The notes under the pieces are model-generated. The model was not told the origin of the DNA and did not search any database. It saw only the letters and a program-made list of their open reading frames with translations. 5,044 bases of DNA from Pseudomonadota bacterium (GTDB lineage: Bacteria; Pseudomonadota; Alphaproteobacteria; Caulobacterales; Aquidulcibacteraceae): NCBI GenBank assembly GCA_023461135.1, contig JAEWNX010000396.1:1-5044 (forward strand), read 5' to 3'. Made by a program: the position numbers and the translations under genes. Below are positions 1 through 5,044 of this stretch, one piece after another (within the stretch, counting starts at the first letter, position 1; every line of letters begins with the position of its first letter).

Positions 1-345
1 GAGGAATGGCGCGATCGTGGGGATCGCGCCGAGGCGGAAGGTCCCGGAAAACGGTTCGCCCGCCGCTTGCACGGAGCGCACCAGTTCATCGACTTCGCTG
101 AGCGCGCGGGCGGCGCGTTCGGCGGCGTCTTCCCCGGCGGGTGTCAGCACCGCGCCGGTGCGGCCGCGTTCTACGAGGGTGGCGCCGAGCGTCACCTCTA
201 AGTCTTTGATCCCGGCGGAAAGCGTAGGCTGGGTGACCCCCACAGCCTCGGCGGCGGCCACGAAGCTCCCCTCAGCCCGAAGCGCGATGAGGAATTGAAG
301 CTGCCGAAGCGTCGGCATCGAGGAGGCGGGAAGTCGATCGTCCAT
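1..345 (-). CDS. OxyR-like LysR-family transcriptional regulator, N-terminal part (gene runs off the left edge)
   Basis: The visible 115 residues are the DNA-binding half of a LysR-type regulator. The winged helix-turn-helix spans about residues 13-72, with the scaffold helix at 16-22 (LQFLIAL), the helix-turn-helix from G26-S-F into V37-T-Q-P-T-L-S43, and the wing around L53-G-A-x-L-V-E-R60. A linker helix follows (about 78-100), then the first strand of the effector domain, F-S-G-T-F-R-L-G-A-I-P-T-I-A-P (about 99-114). That last segment closely resembles the start of the OxyR regulatory domain, so a peroxide-sensing activator is the best guess. The redox cysteines that would prove it lie outside the window. 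The chosen start is ATG at 345, preceded by an AGGAG-type site at 6 bases. A second ATG (residue 10) would also leave the domain intact. The gene sits 49 bases downstream of a histidine kinase on the same strand. LysR membership is certain; the OxyR subgroup is likely. Confidence 0.9.
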   Translation of the reverse strand, partial: MDDRLPASSMPTLRQLQFLIALRAEGSFVAAAEAVGVTQPTLSAGIKDLEVTLGATLVERGRTGAVLTPAGEDAAERAARALSEVDELVRSVQAAGEPFSGTFRLGAIPTIAPFL

Positions 346-346
346 A

Positions 347-369
347 GGCCTCTCCTATATGGAGCGGCC
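347..369 (-). promoter_or_regulatory. Imperfect inverted repeat covering the Shine-Dalgarno site of the OxyR-like gene
   Basis: The arms GGCC (347-350) and CTCC (352-355) are matched by GGAG (361-364) and GGCC (366-369). There is one mismatch in each arm and a 5-base loop. On the minus-strand transcript, the GGAG that would pair with 16S rRNA lies in the 3' arm, two bases before the start codon region begins. The element could be an RNA hairpin that limits translation of the regulator, or a DNA operator. It occupies half of the 49-base gap between the kinase and regulator genes. The symmetry is seen directly; the function is inferred. Confidence 0.35.
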
Positions 370-394
370 CGTTCTATTCACAAAGCAAAAGATG

Positions 395-1768
395 TTAGGC
401 CGCGGCGCGCGCCGTGGTCGCAGTGCTCACACGCAGCGGCACGCGCACCGTGAACGTCGAGCCGGAGCCCACCTCGCTGGATGCGACAATGTCACCGCCC
501 AAGGTGTTGGCCATGCGCAGGGCGATGGAGAGGCCCAACCCCATGCCGCCCTTGGTGCGGGTGACGCCGCCGTCGATCTGCGTGAACGGCATGAAGACGC
601 GCGTAAGGTTTTCTGGCTCGATGCCGATGCCCGTGTCGGAGACGGCGAGCAGCAGCATGTCCTTGCCGTCGATGACGTCGCGCTCGGCGGTGACAGCGAT
701 AAGCCCGTTCTGAGTGAACTTCACCGCGTTGGAGATGAGCGCGGCCATGGAGATGGCGAGCTTGCCGCCGTCGGTGTGCGCGCGTTCGGCGTCGCCGCTG
801 ACGCGGATGGAGATGCGGTTGCCGGCGGCGCGCGCATCTTCCTGTAGCGTTGTGACGGCTTCTTCCAAGAGCTTGCGGACATCGATGTCGCGGAGCGACA
901 ATCCCTCCTGGCCGGCGTCGATGCTCGACATGTTGAGTATCTGGTCGATGAGGCCGAGCAAGTGGCGCGCAGAAGCGGTGATGCGCGCGGCGTCGTCGGC
1001 GAGTTCGGCGCGGCCTTCGGCGGCGAGGTCTTCGTTGATGAGCTCGGCGTAGCCGATCACGGCATTGAGCGGCGTGCGCAGTTCGTGCGTCATCACCGCG
1101 AGGAATTCGGACTTGGCGCGGTTGGCCTCTTCCGCTTCGGCCCGCTTCAGCTCGGCTTCGAGCTGGCGCTCTTTAGCGGCTTGGTTCGCGGCTTTCCAGC
1201 CGGACACCATCTTCATGTTGTTGAGCGCGGCGCGCGTGATGTAGGCCATGAAGCCCACAACCCCGCAACCGACGCCGACTGCGCCTTGGAGGGCGTCCGC
1301 CGGACCTTGGTGGAACGGGATGAACGGCATCACCAAGAGCGCGAGCGTCGCCGGCAACCCGCAGAGGAACATGAACCGCGGCGCCTGGAACGTGAACAAC
1401 ATCACGCTGACGAGCGAACTCGCCGCCATCAGGACGCCGAGCACGCGTCCGGGTCCCCCGCCGAATGCGGCCAGCACGACTGGCATCGCCGCGAAGATAA
1501 TGATCGAGAAAACGCTGCCCCACACGAACAGCCCGCCCGCCGTCATGCGGGCCTTCTCCCCACGCGCTTGCACGTAGGAGCTGCCGAGCATGTGGTCGAA
1601 GACCATCACCATGCAGAGCGCGAGATACCAGCCGAAACCGGCGGCGGCCGACGTGAGAACGAAAGATGCGCCGGCAGCGAAGATTGCGCCGAGCACAAAC
1701 CGCCAGCGCAACGACCCGACACGGCCGCGCGCGGCGGAGAGCATGGATGGATCGTTCAACTTCAGCAC
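395..1768 (-). CDS. Membrane-bound sensor histidine kinase, six predicted transmembrane helices, no receiver domain
   Basis: This is a 457-residue kinase. The N-terminal half is hydrophobic, with about six membrane helices near residues 23-41, 44-61, 77-101, 107-127, 131-151 and 159-178. Loops are short, so there is no separate periplasmic sensor domain. A charged, Ala/Glu-rich linker (about 192-220) leads to the HisKA phosphoacceptor box with H228 in T-H-E-L-R-T-P-L. The HATPase domain shows the N box around N347, D378-T-G-I-G-I, the F box F392-M-P-F and the G2 box G407-G-M-G-L-G-L. The first Asn usual in the N box is Ala (A343). There is no PAS or receiver domain and no partner response regulator in the window. 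The start is GTG at 1768, with an in-frame TAG seven codons upstream. ATG at 1744 (residue 9) is a serious alternative, since neither start has a strong ribosome binding site. The stop is TAA. The stimulus is unknown. Expression together with the downstream OxyR-like gene is possible. Confidence 0.93.
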   Translation of the reverse strand: MLKLNDPSMLSAARGRVGSLRWRFVLGAIFAAGASFVLTSAAAGFGWYLALCMVMVFDHMLGSSYVQARGEKARMTAGGLFVWGSVFSIIIFAAMPVVLAAFGGGPGRVLGVLMAASSLVSVMLFTFQAPRFMFLCGLPATLALLVMPFIPFHQGPADALQGAVGVGCGVVGFMAYITRAALNNMKMVSGWKAANQAAKERQLEAELKRAEAEEANRAKSEFLAVMTHELRTPLNAVIGYAELINEDLAAEGRAELADDAARITASARHLLGLIDQILNMSSIDAGQEGLSLRDIDVRKLLEEAVTTLQEDARAAGNRISIRVSGDAERAHTDGGKLAISMAALISNAVKFTQNGLIAVTAERDVIDGKDMLLLAVSDTGIGIEPENLTRVFMPFTQIDGGVTRTKGGMGLGLSIALRMANTLGGDIVASSEVGSGSTFTVRVPLRVSTATTARAAA

Positions 1769-1895
1769 GCAGCAAACCCCCGCACGCTACTTGGGGGCAA
1801 CCTGCTTGCTTTTGGATTAACCGATCGTTTGTACTAGGCGTTCGGGCACTTAATTCCGCGCAAGAGGTGCGTATGACAACGGGCGCAATGTCGCC
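1769..1895. promoter_or_regulatory. Divergent intergenic region between the kinase and oxidoreductase genes
   Basis: These 127 bases separate a minus-strand and a plus-strand gene, so they should hold promoters for both. The segment around 1806-1837 is the most AT-rich part and is the likeliest promoter area, but I cannot assign a convincing -35/-10 pair on either strand. A C5/G5 inverted repeat (1777-1781 with 1793-1797, 11-base loop) lies just upstream of the kinase GTG start and includes the only G-rich stretch that could serve as its ribosome binding site. The plus-strand end carries an AAGAGG site at 1862-1867. Confidence 0.5.
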
Positions 1896-1899
1896 GTGA
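1873..1899 (+). CDS. Possible 8-codon leader peptide (MTTGAMSP) overlapping the oxidoreductase start
   Basis: ATG at 1873 has a good Shine-Dalgarno site, AAGAGG at 1862-1867, 5 bases upstream. The frame ends in TGA at 1897-1899. That stop overlaps the GTG start of the next gene as GTGA, a typical geometry for translational coupling. The oxidoreductase GTG itself has no purine-rich site close by. The 11-base string GCGCAAGAGGT at this site also occurs at the ribosome binding site of ffh in this window, which supports it as a real initiation signal. Alternatively, ATG 1873 was the true gene start and a single-base change has put it out of frame. Confidence 0.3.
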   Translation: MTTGAMSP

Positions 1900-2990
1900 G
1901 CGATTTCGACGCTGTGGTGGTCGGCGCGGGCGCCGTGGGCCTTGCGTGCGCGTATGCGCTCGCGAAGCGGGGCCTGAGCGTGGTGGTGCTGGAGCGCGAG
2001 GCGCGAATCGGTTCGGGCGTGTCCGCGCGCAATTCCGAAGTGATCCACGCGGGGCTGCATTACCCCACCGGGTCATTGAAGGCGCGGCTTTGCGTCGAGG
2101 GCCGGCGCGCGCTCTATGCTTTCCTGGACTCGCACCACGTGGCTCACGACAAATGCGGCAAGCTGATTGTCGCGACCGAGGAGAGCGAGATCCCGGCTCT
2201 GTCGCGTTTATGGAAGCAAGCCGAACTCAATCGCGTTGAAGGCGTCCGGTCGCTCGACGGCGATGAGGCGCGCGCGCTGGAGCCCGAGCTGCGCTGCGTG
2301 GCGGCCATCGAGTCCACCGAGAGCGGCATTCTGGACGCGCACGGCTATATGCTCGCGCTTGAGGGCGAGATAGAAGCGCGCGGAGGAGCGATTGCCCTGA
2401 AGGCGCCGTTCCTCGGCGCGCGGCGTGTAGCGGATGCGTTTGAAGTGAGCGTCGACGGCGATGCGCCGATGACGGTGAGCGCGGCGCGCTTGGTGATCGC
2501 GGCTGGGCTTGGCGCGCAGGCGTGCGCGCGAGCGGTTGCGGACTTTCCGCCTGCGCGCATTCCGCCGCTCTATTTCGGCAAGGGCACTTACTTTGCGATG
2601 CAAGGCGCGAAGGCGCCGTTCGCGCGCCTCATCTACCCGCCGCCCATCCCCGGCGCGCTCGGCACGCACTACCGGCGCGATCTTGGCGGCGTCGCGCGCT
2701 TTGGGCCCGACCTGCAGTTCGTTGATCACGAAGACTACAGCGTCGATCCAACGCGAGCGGAGAGCTTCTACGCAACTATGCGCCGCTTTTGGCCCGCCCT
2801 GCCGGATGGCGCGCTCGCGCCGGACTATGCGGGTATTCGTCCCAAGCTGCATGGGCCGGGCGAACCGCAGGGCGATTTCGTAATCGATGACAGCGTGGCG
2901 AGCCTGGTCTGCTTATTCGGCATCGAAAGCCCGGGGCTCACCTCGTCCCTCGCCATTGGCGAGGACGTGGCGCGGCGTCTTGTTGTTTGA
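1896..2990 (+). CDS. FAD-dependent oxidoreductase of the L-2-hydroxyglutarate oxidase (LhgO/L2HGDH) family
   Basis: This 364-residue flavoprotein belongs to the DAO fold. The N-terminal dinucleotide-binding motif is G10-A-G-A-V-G15, with the ribose-binding acid at E33. The family stretch S43-A-R-N-S-E-V-I-H-A-G-L-H-Y56 matches LhgO/L2HGDH proteins. The C-terminal signature runs from Y311-A-G-I-R-P-K-L to G326-D-F-V-I-D, then F341-G-I-E-S-P-G-L-T-S-S351, which closes the FAD site. Characterised members oxidise L-2-hydroxyglutarate to 2-oxoglutarate and pass electrons to the respiratory chain. At 364 residues this protein is shorter than E. coli LhgO (about 420), so the exact 2-hydroxy acid is not certain. 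No signal peptide or membrane helix is visible. GTG 1896 is the only usable start: the frame closes at TAA 1851-1853 with no other start codon between, and any later start would remove part of the FAD motif. It lacks its own ribosome binding site and overlaps a short upstream frame. It is transcribed divergently from the kinase. Confidence 0.88.
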   Translation: MSDFDAVVVGAGAVGLACAYALAKRGLSVVVLEREARIGSGVSARNSEVIHAGLHYPTGSLKARLCVEGRRALYAFLDSHHVAHDKCGKLIVATEESEIPALSRLWKQAELNRVEGVRSLDGDEARALEPELRCVAAIESTESGILDAHGYMLALEGEIEARGGAIALKAPFLGARRVADAFEVSVDGDAPMTVSAARLVIAAGLGAQACARAVADFPPARIPPLYFGKGTYFAMQGAKAPFARLIYPPPIPGALGTHYRRDLGGVARFGPDLQFVDHEDYSVDPTRAESFYATMRRFWPALPDGALAPDYAGIRPKLHGPGEPQGDFVIDDSVASLVCLFGIESPGLTSSLAIGEDVARRLVV

Positions 2991-3036
2991 CGGTAAGGCC
3001 GCCCAGGCCTAAAAGCCCGCCCACGCGCCACACCAA

Positions 3037-3048
3037 AAAGCGCGCTTT
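3037..3048. repeat. Perfect 12-base palindrome AAAGCGCGCTTT
   Basis: Every base is paired across the dyad. It lies about 47 bases after the oxidoreductase stop and overlaps by two bases a TTGACC sequence resembling a -35 box, which is where an operator would be placed. Read on the minus strand it is followed by extra T's, so it might act as a weak terminator for antisense transcription. The symmetry is certain; the role is unknown. Confidence 0.4.
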
Positions 3049-3092
3049 GACCGGCACATGAGCCCATATGAGGCTCGGGAGGCTGGCGAGGC

Positions 3093-3122
3093 ACCCCGCC
3101 CGACGTGATCGTCCGGCGGGGT
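3093..3122 (+). other. Strong interrupted stem-loop between the oxidoreductase gene and ffh
   Basis: The outer stem ACCCCGCC (3093-3100) pairs perfectly with GGCGGGGT (3115-3122). A C/C mismatch (3101, 3114) is followed by an inner stem GACG (3102-3105) with CGTC (3110-3113) and a TGAT loop. All 30 bases are used symmetrically. It ends 28 bases before the ffh ATG. The bases after it (TTAAAGGCTTTT) are not a clean T-run, so it is a poor classical terminator. It may end oxidoreductase transcripts or be a structured part of the ffh leader. Confidence 0.45.
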
Positions 3123-3138
3123 TAAAGGCTTTTGGCGC

Positions 3139-3144
3139 AAGAGG
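3139..3144 (+). promoter_or_regulatory. Ribosome binding site of ffh; decides the start
   Basis: AAGAGG lies 6 bases before ATG 3151. The codon just before that ATG is TTG (3148-3150), also a permissible start, but spacing and the usual Ffh N-terminus (M-F-x-x-L) favour the ATG. Confidence 0.7.
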
Positions 3145-3150
3145 TTTTTG

Positions 3151-4617
3151 ATGTTCGAGACGCTCTCAGAGCGGTTAGGCGGGGTATTCGACAAGCTCAC
3201 CGGGCGGGGCGCGCTCAGTGAGGCGGACGTCGATGCGGCGCTGCGCGAGGTGCGCGTGGCGCTGCTGGAGGCCGACGTCGCCCTGCCGGTGGTGAAGGAT
3301 TTCATCGCCAAGGTCCGGACCGAGGCTGTAGGCGAAGCCGTCATCAAATCCGTGAAGCCCGGCCAGCAGGTCATCAAGATCGTGCACGATGCGCTGGTCG
3401 ATACGCTGGGCGGAAACGCCCCGCCGGACCCCCTGCGCGTCACCGGCGAGCCGCCGAACGTCATCATGATGGCCGGCCTCCAGGGCTCGGGCAAAACCAC
3501 GACGACCGCGAAGATCGCGCTCCGGCTGACAAAGACGGACAAACGCCGCGTGCTGATGGCGTCGCTCGACACGCGCCGCCCTGCGGCGATGGAACAACTG
3601 AAGACGCTGGGCAAATCCATTGGCGTCGACGTGTTGCCGATCGTGGCGGGACAATCGCCGCAGGACATCGCCAAGCGCGCGCTGACAACGGCGCGCCAAA
3701 GCGGCCACGACGTGCTCATTCTCGACACTGCCGGCCGCACCACGATCGATGAAGAGATGATGTCGGAAGCCGCGTCGATCGCGGCAATCGCCAAGCCGCG
3801 CGAAACGCTGCTGGTGGCCGACAGCCTCACCGGTCAGGACGCCGTGGAAACGGCCAAGCGCTTCCATGCGCGCTTGCCGCTCACCGGTCTGGTGCTGACG
3901 CGCGTCGATGGCGACGGACGCGGCGGCGCAGCGCTTTCAATGCGCGCTGTCACTGGCCTGCCGATCAAATTCCTCGGCGCCGGCGAACGGCCCGACGCGC
4001 TTGAGCCGTTCGATGCGACGCGCGTCGCGGGCCGCATCCTCGGTCAAGGCGACATTGTCGGCCTTGTCGAGAAAGCCGTTGAGCATGTTGATCGCGCCGA
4101 AGCTGAGAAGCTCGCGAAGAAGATGGCCAAGGGCCGCTTCGATTTCGACGACATGGAAAAGCAACTGCAGCAGCTCATCCAGATCGGCGGCCTCAAGGGC
4201 GTGATGGGGATGCTGCCCGGCGTGCAGAAAATCAAAAACCAGATCAGCGAGTCTCAACTCGATGACAAACAGGTCACGCGCCAGATCGGCATTATCCGCT
4301 CAATGACGAAAGCCGAGCGCGCGAAGCCCGAACTGCTGAACGGGCGCCGGCGCGCGCGCATCGCCAAGGGGTCGGGCGTGGAGGTGGCAGAGGTGAACCG
4401 CCTGCTGAAACTCCACCGCAATATGGCCGACATGGCCAAGGCGATGGGAAAAGGAAAAATGCCCTTCGGCATGCCCGGTGGCGGGATGCCGTCGCCCGAG
4501 GCGCTCAGGCAATTGGGGTCGGGCCGGCAACTGCCGGGCCTAGGCCAACCGGGCGGACTGCCCGGTTTACCACCCGGCGGACTGCCGGGCCTTCCCGGAA
4601 CCGATAAAAAAAGCTAA
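3151..4617 (+). CDS. ffh: Signal recognition particle GTPase Ffh (SRP54)
   Basis: Ffh binds signal sequences emerging from the ribosome and, with 4.5S RNA and FtsY, targets membrane and exported proteins to the Sec translocon. All three domains are present in 488 residues. The N helical bundle (about 1-88) includes L-R-E-V-R-x-A-L-L-E-A-D-V. The G domain carries the P-loop G109-L-Q-G-S-G-K115-T-T, D140-T-R-R-P-A-A, D192-T-A-G-R-T197, T250-R-V-D-G-D-G-R-G-G259 and the closing loop F274-L-G-A-G-E. The M domain (from about residue 320) contains the RNA-binding signature R399-R-R-A-R-I-A-K-G-S-G409. Arg in place of Lys in the T-K-x-D motif is, to my knowledge, normal for alphaproteobacteria. The tail after about residue 430 is rich in Met, Gly, Pro and Leu, with repeated L-P-G-L. 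The length is slightly above the usual 450 or so because of that tail. It is followed after 23 bases by rpsP, probably in one operon. The stop is TAA, preceded by seven A's. Confidence 0.98.
   Translation: MFETLSERLGGVFDKLTGRGALSEADVDAALREVRVALLEADVALPVVKDFIAKVRTEAVGEAVIKSVKPGQQVIKIVHDALVDTLGGNAPPDPLRVTGEPPNVIMMAGLQGSGKTTTTAKIALRLTKTDKRRVLMASLDTRRPAAMEQLKTLGKSIGVDVLPIVAGQSPQDIAKRALTTARQSGHDVLILDTAGRTTIDEEMMSEAASIAAIAKPRETLLVADSLTGQDAVETAKRFHARLPLTGLVLTRVDGDGRGGAALSMRAVTGLPIKFLGAGERPDALEPFDATRVAGRILGQGDIVGLVEKAVEHVDRAEAEKLAKKMAKGRFDFDDMEKQLQQLIQIGGLKGVMGMLPGVQKIKNQISESQLDDKQVTRQIGIIRSMTKAERAKPELLNGRRRARIAKGSGVEVAEVNRLLKLHRNMADMAKAMGKGKMPFGMPGGGMPSPEALRQLGSGRQLPGLGQPGGLPGLPPGGLPGLPGTDKKS
4524..4589 (+). 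repeat. Three consecutive inverted repeats in the 3' end of ffh
   Basis: Stem 1 is CCGGC (4524-4528) with GCCGG (4533-4537), loop AACT. Stem 2 is AACCGGGC (4547-4554) with GCCCGGTT (4560-4567), loop GGACT. Stem 3 is CCCGGC (4573-4578) with GCCGGG (4584-4589), also with loop GGACT. All three match without mismatches. They encode the Leu-Pro-Gly-rich tail, so the pattern may come only from repeated codons, but on the mRNA they would form a row of GC stems 50-115 bases before the rpsP start. Confidence 0.5.
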
Positions 4618-4640
4618 GAACTCAAAGGAGAAGCTTGTAA

Positions 4641-5000
4641 ATGTCCCTAAAAATCCGTCTCGCCCGTGGCGGCGCCAAAAAGCGCCCCTTCTACTCGATC
4701 GTGGTGGCCGACAGCCGGAGCCCCCGCGATGGGCGTTTCATTGAGAAGGTTGGAACCTATAACCCTATATTGAAGTCCGACGACCCCAACCGGGTCACCC
4801 TCAAGCTTGAGCGGATCCAGGACTGGATGACAAAAGGCGCCCTGCCGACCGACCGTGTGGCGCGCTTCCTCGACCAGGCCGGCGTGTTCAAGCGCGAAGG
4901 CCGTAACAATCCCAATAAAGCCAAGCCCGGCAAGAAGATGAGCGAGCGCTACGCTGCGGAAGCTCCGGCTGCCGAAGGCGAGGCCGCTCCGGAGGCATAA
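4641..5000 (+). CDS. rpsP: 30S ribosomal protein bS16
   Basis: bS16 is a small-subunit assembly protein that binds the 5' domain of 16S rRNA. The 119-residue product starts with the family signature L3-K-I-R-L-A-R-G-G-A and continues with [14 protein letters not shown] and [12 protein letters not shown], all typical of S16. The conserved core ends near residue 85. A basic segment ([11 protein letters not shown]) and an acidic Ala/Glu/Pro tail follow, giving a protein longer than the roughly 80-residue E. coli form, as is common in alphaproteobacteria. The start is ATG 4641 with AAAGGAG at 4624-4630, a strong site at a rather long 10-base spacing. The codon right before the ATG is TAA. It lies 23 bases after ffh, and co-transcription is likely. 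The stop is TAA. Confidence 0.97.
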   Translation: MSLKIRLARGGAKKRPFYSIVVADSRSPRDGRFIEKVGTYNPILKSDDPNRVTLKLERIQDWMTKGALPTDRVARFLDQAGVFKREGRNNPNKAKPGKKMSERYAAEAPAAEGEAAPEA

Positions 5001-5009
5001 GAAGAGCAC

Positions 5010-5044
5010 GTGCCCGACAAGAAGAATGCCGCAAAGGCCGCGCC
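5010..5044 (+). CDS. Start of a third operon gene, probably rimM (16S rRNA processing protein), cut by the window edge
   Basis: A GTG at 5010, 9 bases after the rpsP stop, opens a frame reading MPDKKNAAKAA to the edge, with a weak purine-rich site GAAGAG at 5001-5006. Eleven residues are too few to identify a family. The assignment rests on gene order: in most proteobacteria rpsP is followed by rimM, trmD and rplS. ATG at 5026 in another frame (MPQRPR) is the alternative start. Confidence 0.35.
   Translation, partial: MPDKKNAAKAA

Larger units (their letters stand above)
2991..3150 (+). promoter_or_regulatory. Intergenic region upstream of ffh, with several inverted repeats and no gene
   Basis: These 160 bases contain, in order: a small stem AGGCC/GGCCT right after the oxidoreductase stop (2996-3010), a perfect 12-base palindrome (3037-3048), a possible -35 element TTGACC (3047-3052), a 5-bp stem GAGCC/GGCTC (3060-3076), a strong interrupted hairpin (3093-3122) and the ffh ribosome binding site. 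The ffh promoter should lie here because the gene upstream is functionally unrelated. I find no convincing -10 box at a normal distance from TTGACC; TATGAG at 3067-3072 gives only a 14-base spacer. No conserved SRP RNA tetraloop region is present. Confidence 0.45.

Noticed and set aside
1777..1797. C5/G5 inverted repeat before the kinase as a regulatory hairpin
   Set aside because: Five base pairs with an 11-base loop are easily found by chance in this base composition. It is mentioned only because it includes the possible ribosome binding site.
962..1837. A long plus-strand open frame of 291 codons opposite the kinase gene, and similar long open frames opposite or beside the flavoprotein and ffh genes
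   Set aside because: Their translations are Arg/His/Ala-rich with no recognisable domain, as expected for shadow frames in GC-rich DNA. The opposing genes have clear conserved motifs along their whole length.
2996..3010. A terminator directly after the flavoprotein stop (AGGCC/GGCCT stem)
   Set aside because: The stem is only 5 bp and is followed by A's rather than T's on the coding strand.
3047..3072. A sigma-70 promoter for ffh, TTGACC plus TATGAG
   Set aside because: The spacer is only 14 bases, so it is noted as a hint and not called as a promoter.
2991..3150. An SRP RNA gene next to ffh, suggested by the structured intergenic region
   Set aside because: The conserved SRP RNA helix 8 bases are not present, and the inverted repeats do not form one long rod.
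3898..3927. Non-standard Arg in the Ffh T-K-x-D motif as a sign of an altered GTPase
   Set aside because: To my knowledge T-R-x-D-G-D-G-R-G-G is the ordinary form in alphaproteobacterial Ffh, so it is a lineage marker and not an anomaly.

Overview
The window is strongly GC-rich and reads as chromosomal DNA of an alphaproteobacterium, possibly near the Caulobacterales/Hyphomonadales. The main evidence is the Ffh GTPase motif T-R-V-D-G-D-G-R-G-G, a form I associate with alphaproteobacteria, and the ffh-rpsP order, which in that class usually continues into rimM, trmD and rplS. The lineage below class level is a guess.

The left part (1-1768) is read on the minus strand. A six-helix membrane sensor histidine kinase (1768-395) is followed 49 bases later by the N-terminal 115 codons of an OxyR-like LysR regulator that runs off the left edge (345-1). 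They point the same way and may be co-transcribed, with the kinase upstream. No response regulator is visible here. The short gap between them contains an imperfect inverted repeat that covers the regulator's Shine-Dalgarno site.

The centre (1769-2990) begins with a divergent intergenic region of 127 bases. A plus-strand FAD-dependent oxidoreductase of the L-2-hydroxyglutarate oxidase (LhgO/L2HGDH) family follows. Its GTG start overlaps the stop of an 8-codon reading frame that has the better ribosome binding site, suggesting either translational coupling or a frame problem at the 5' end.

The right part (2991-5044, plus strand) is a housekeeping cluster for protein export and ribosome biogenesis: ffh (signal recognition particle GTPase), rpsP (ribosomal protein bS16), and the first codons of a third gene that by synteny should be rimM. 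The 160 bases before ffh hold no gene but contain a perfect 12-base palindrome and a strong interrupted stem-loop. The 3' end of ffh encodes a Leu-Pro-Gly-rich tail whose DNA forms three consecutive inverted repeats, followed by a run of seven A's just before the stop.

I see no mobile element, CRISPR array, tRNA, rRNA or obvious new multi-gene system. The interesting points are small: start-site architecture, hairpins and an unusual kinase N-box.
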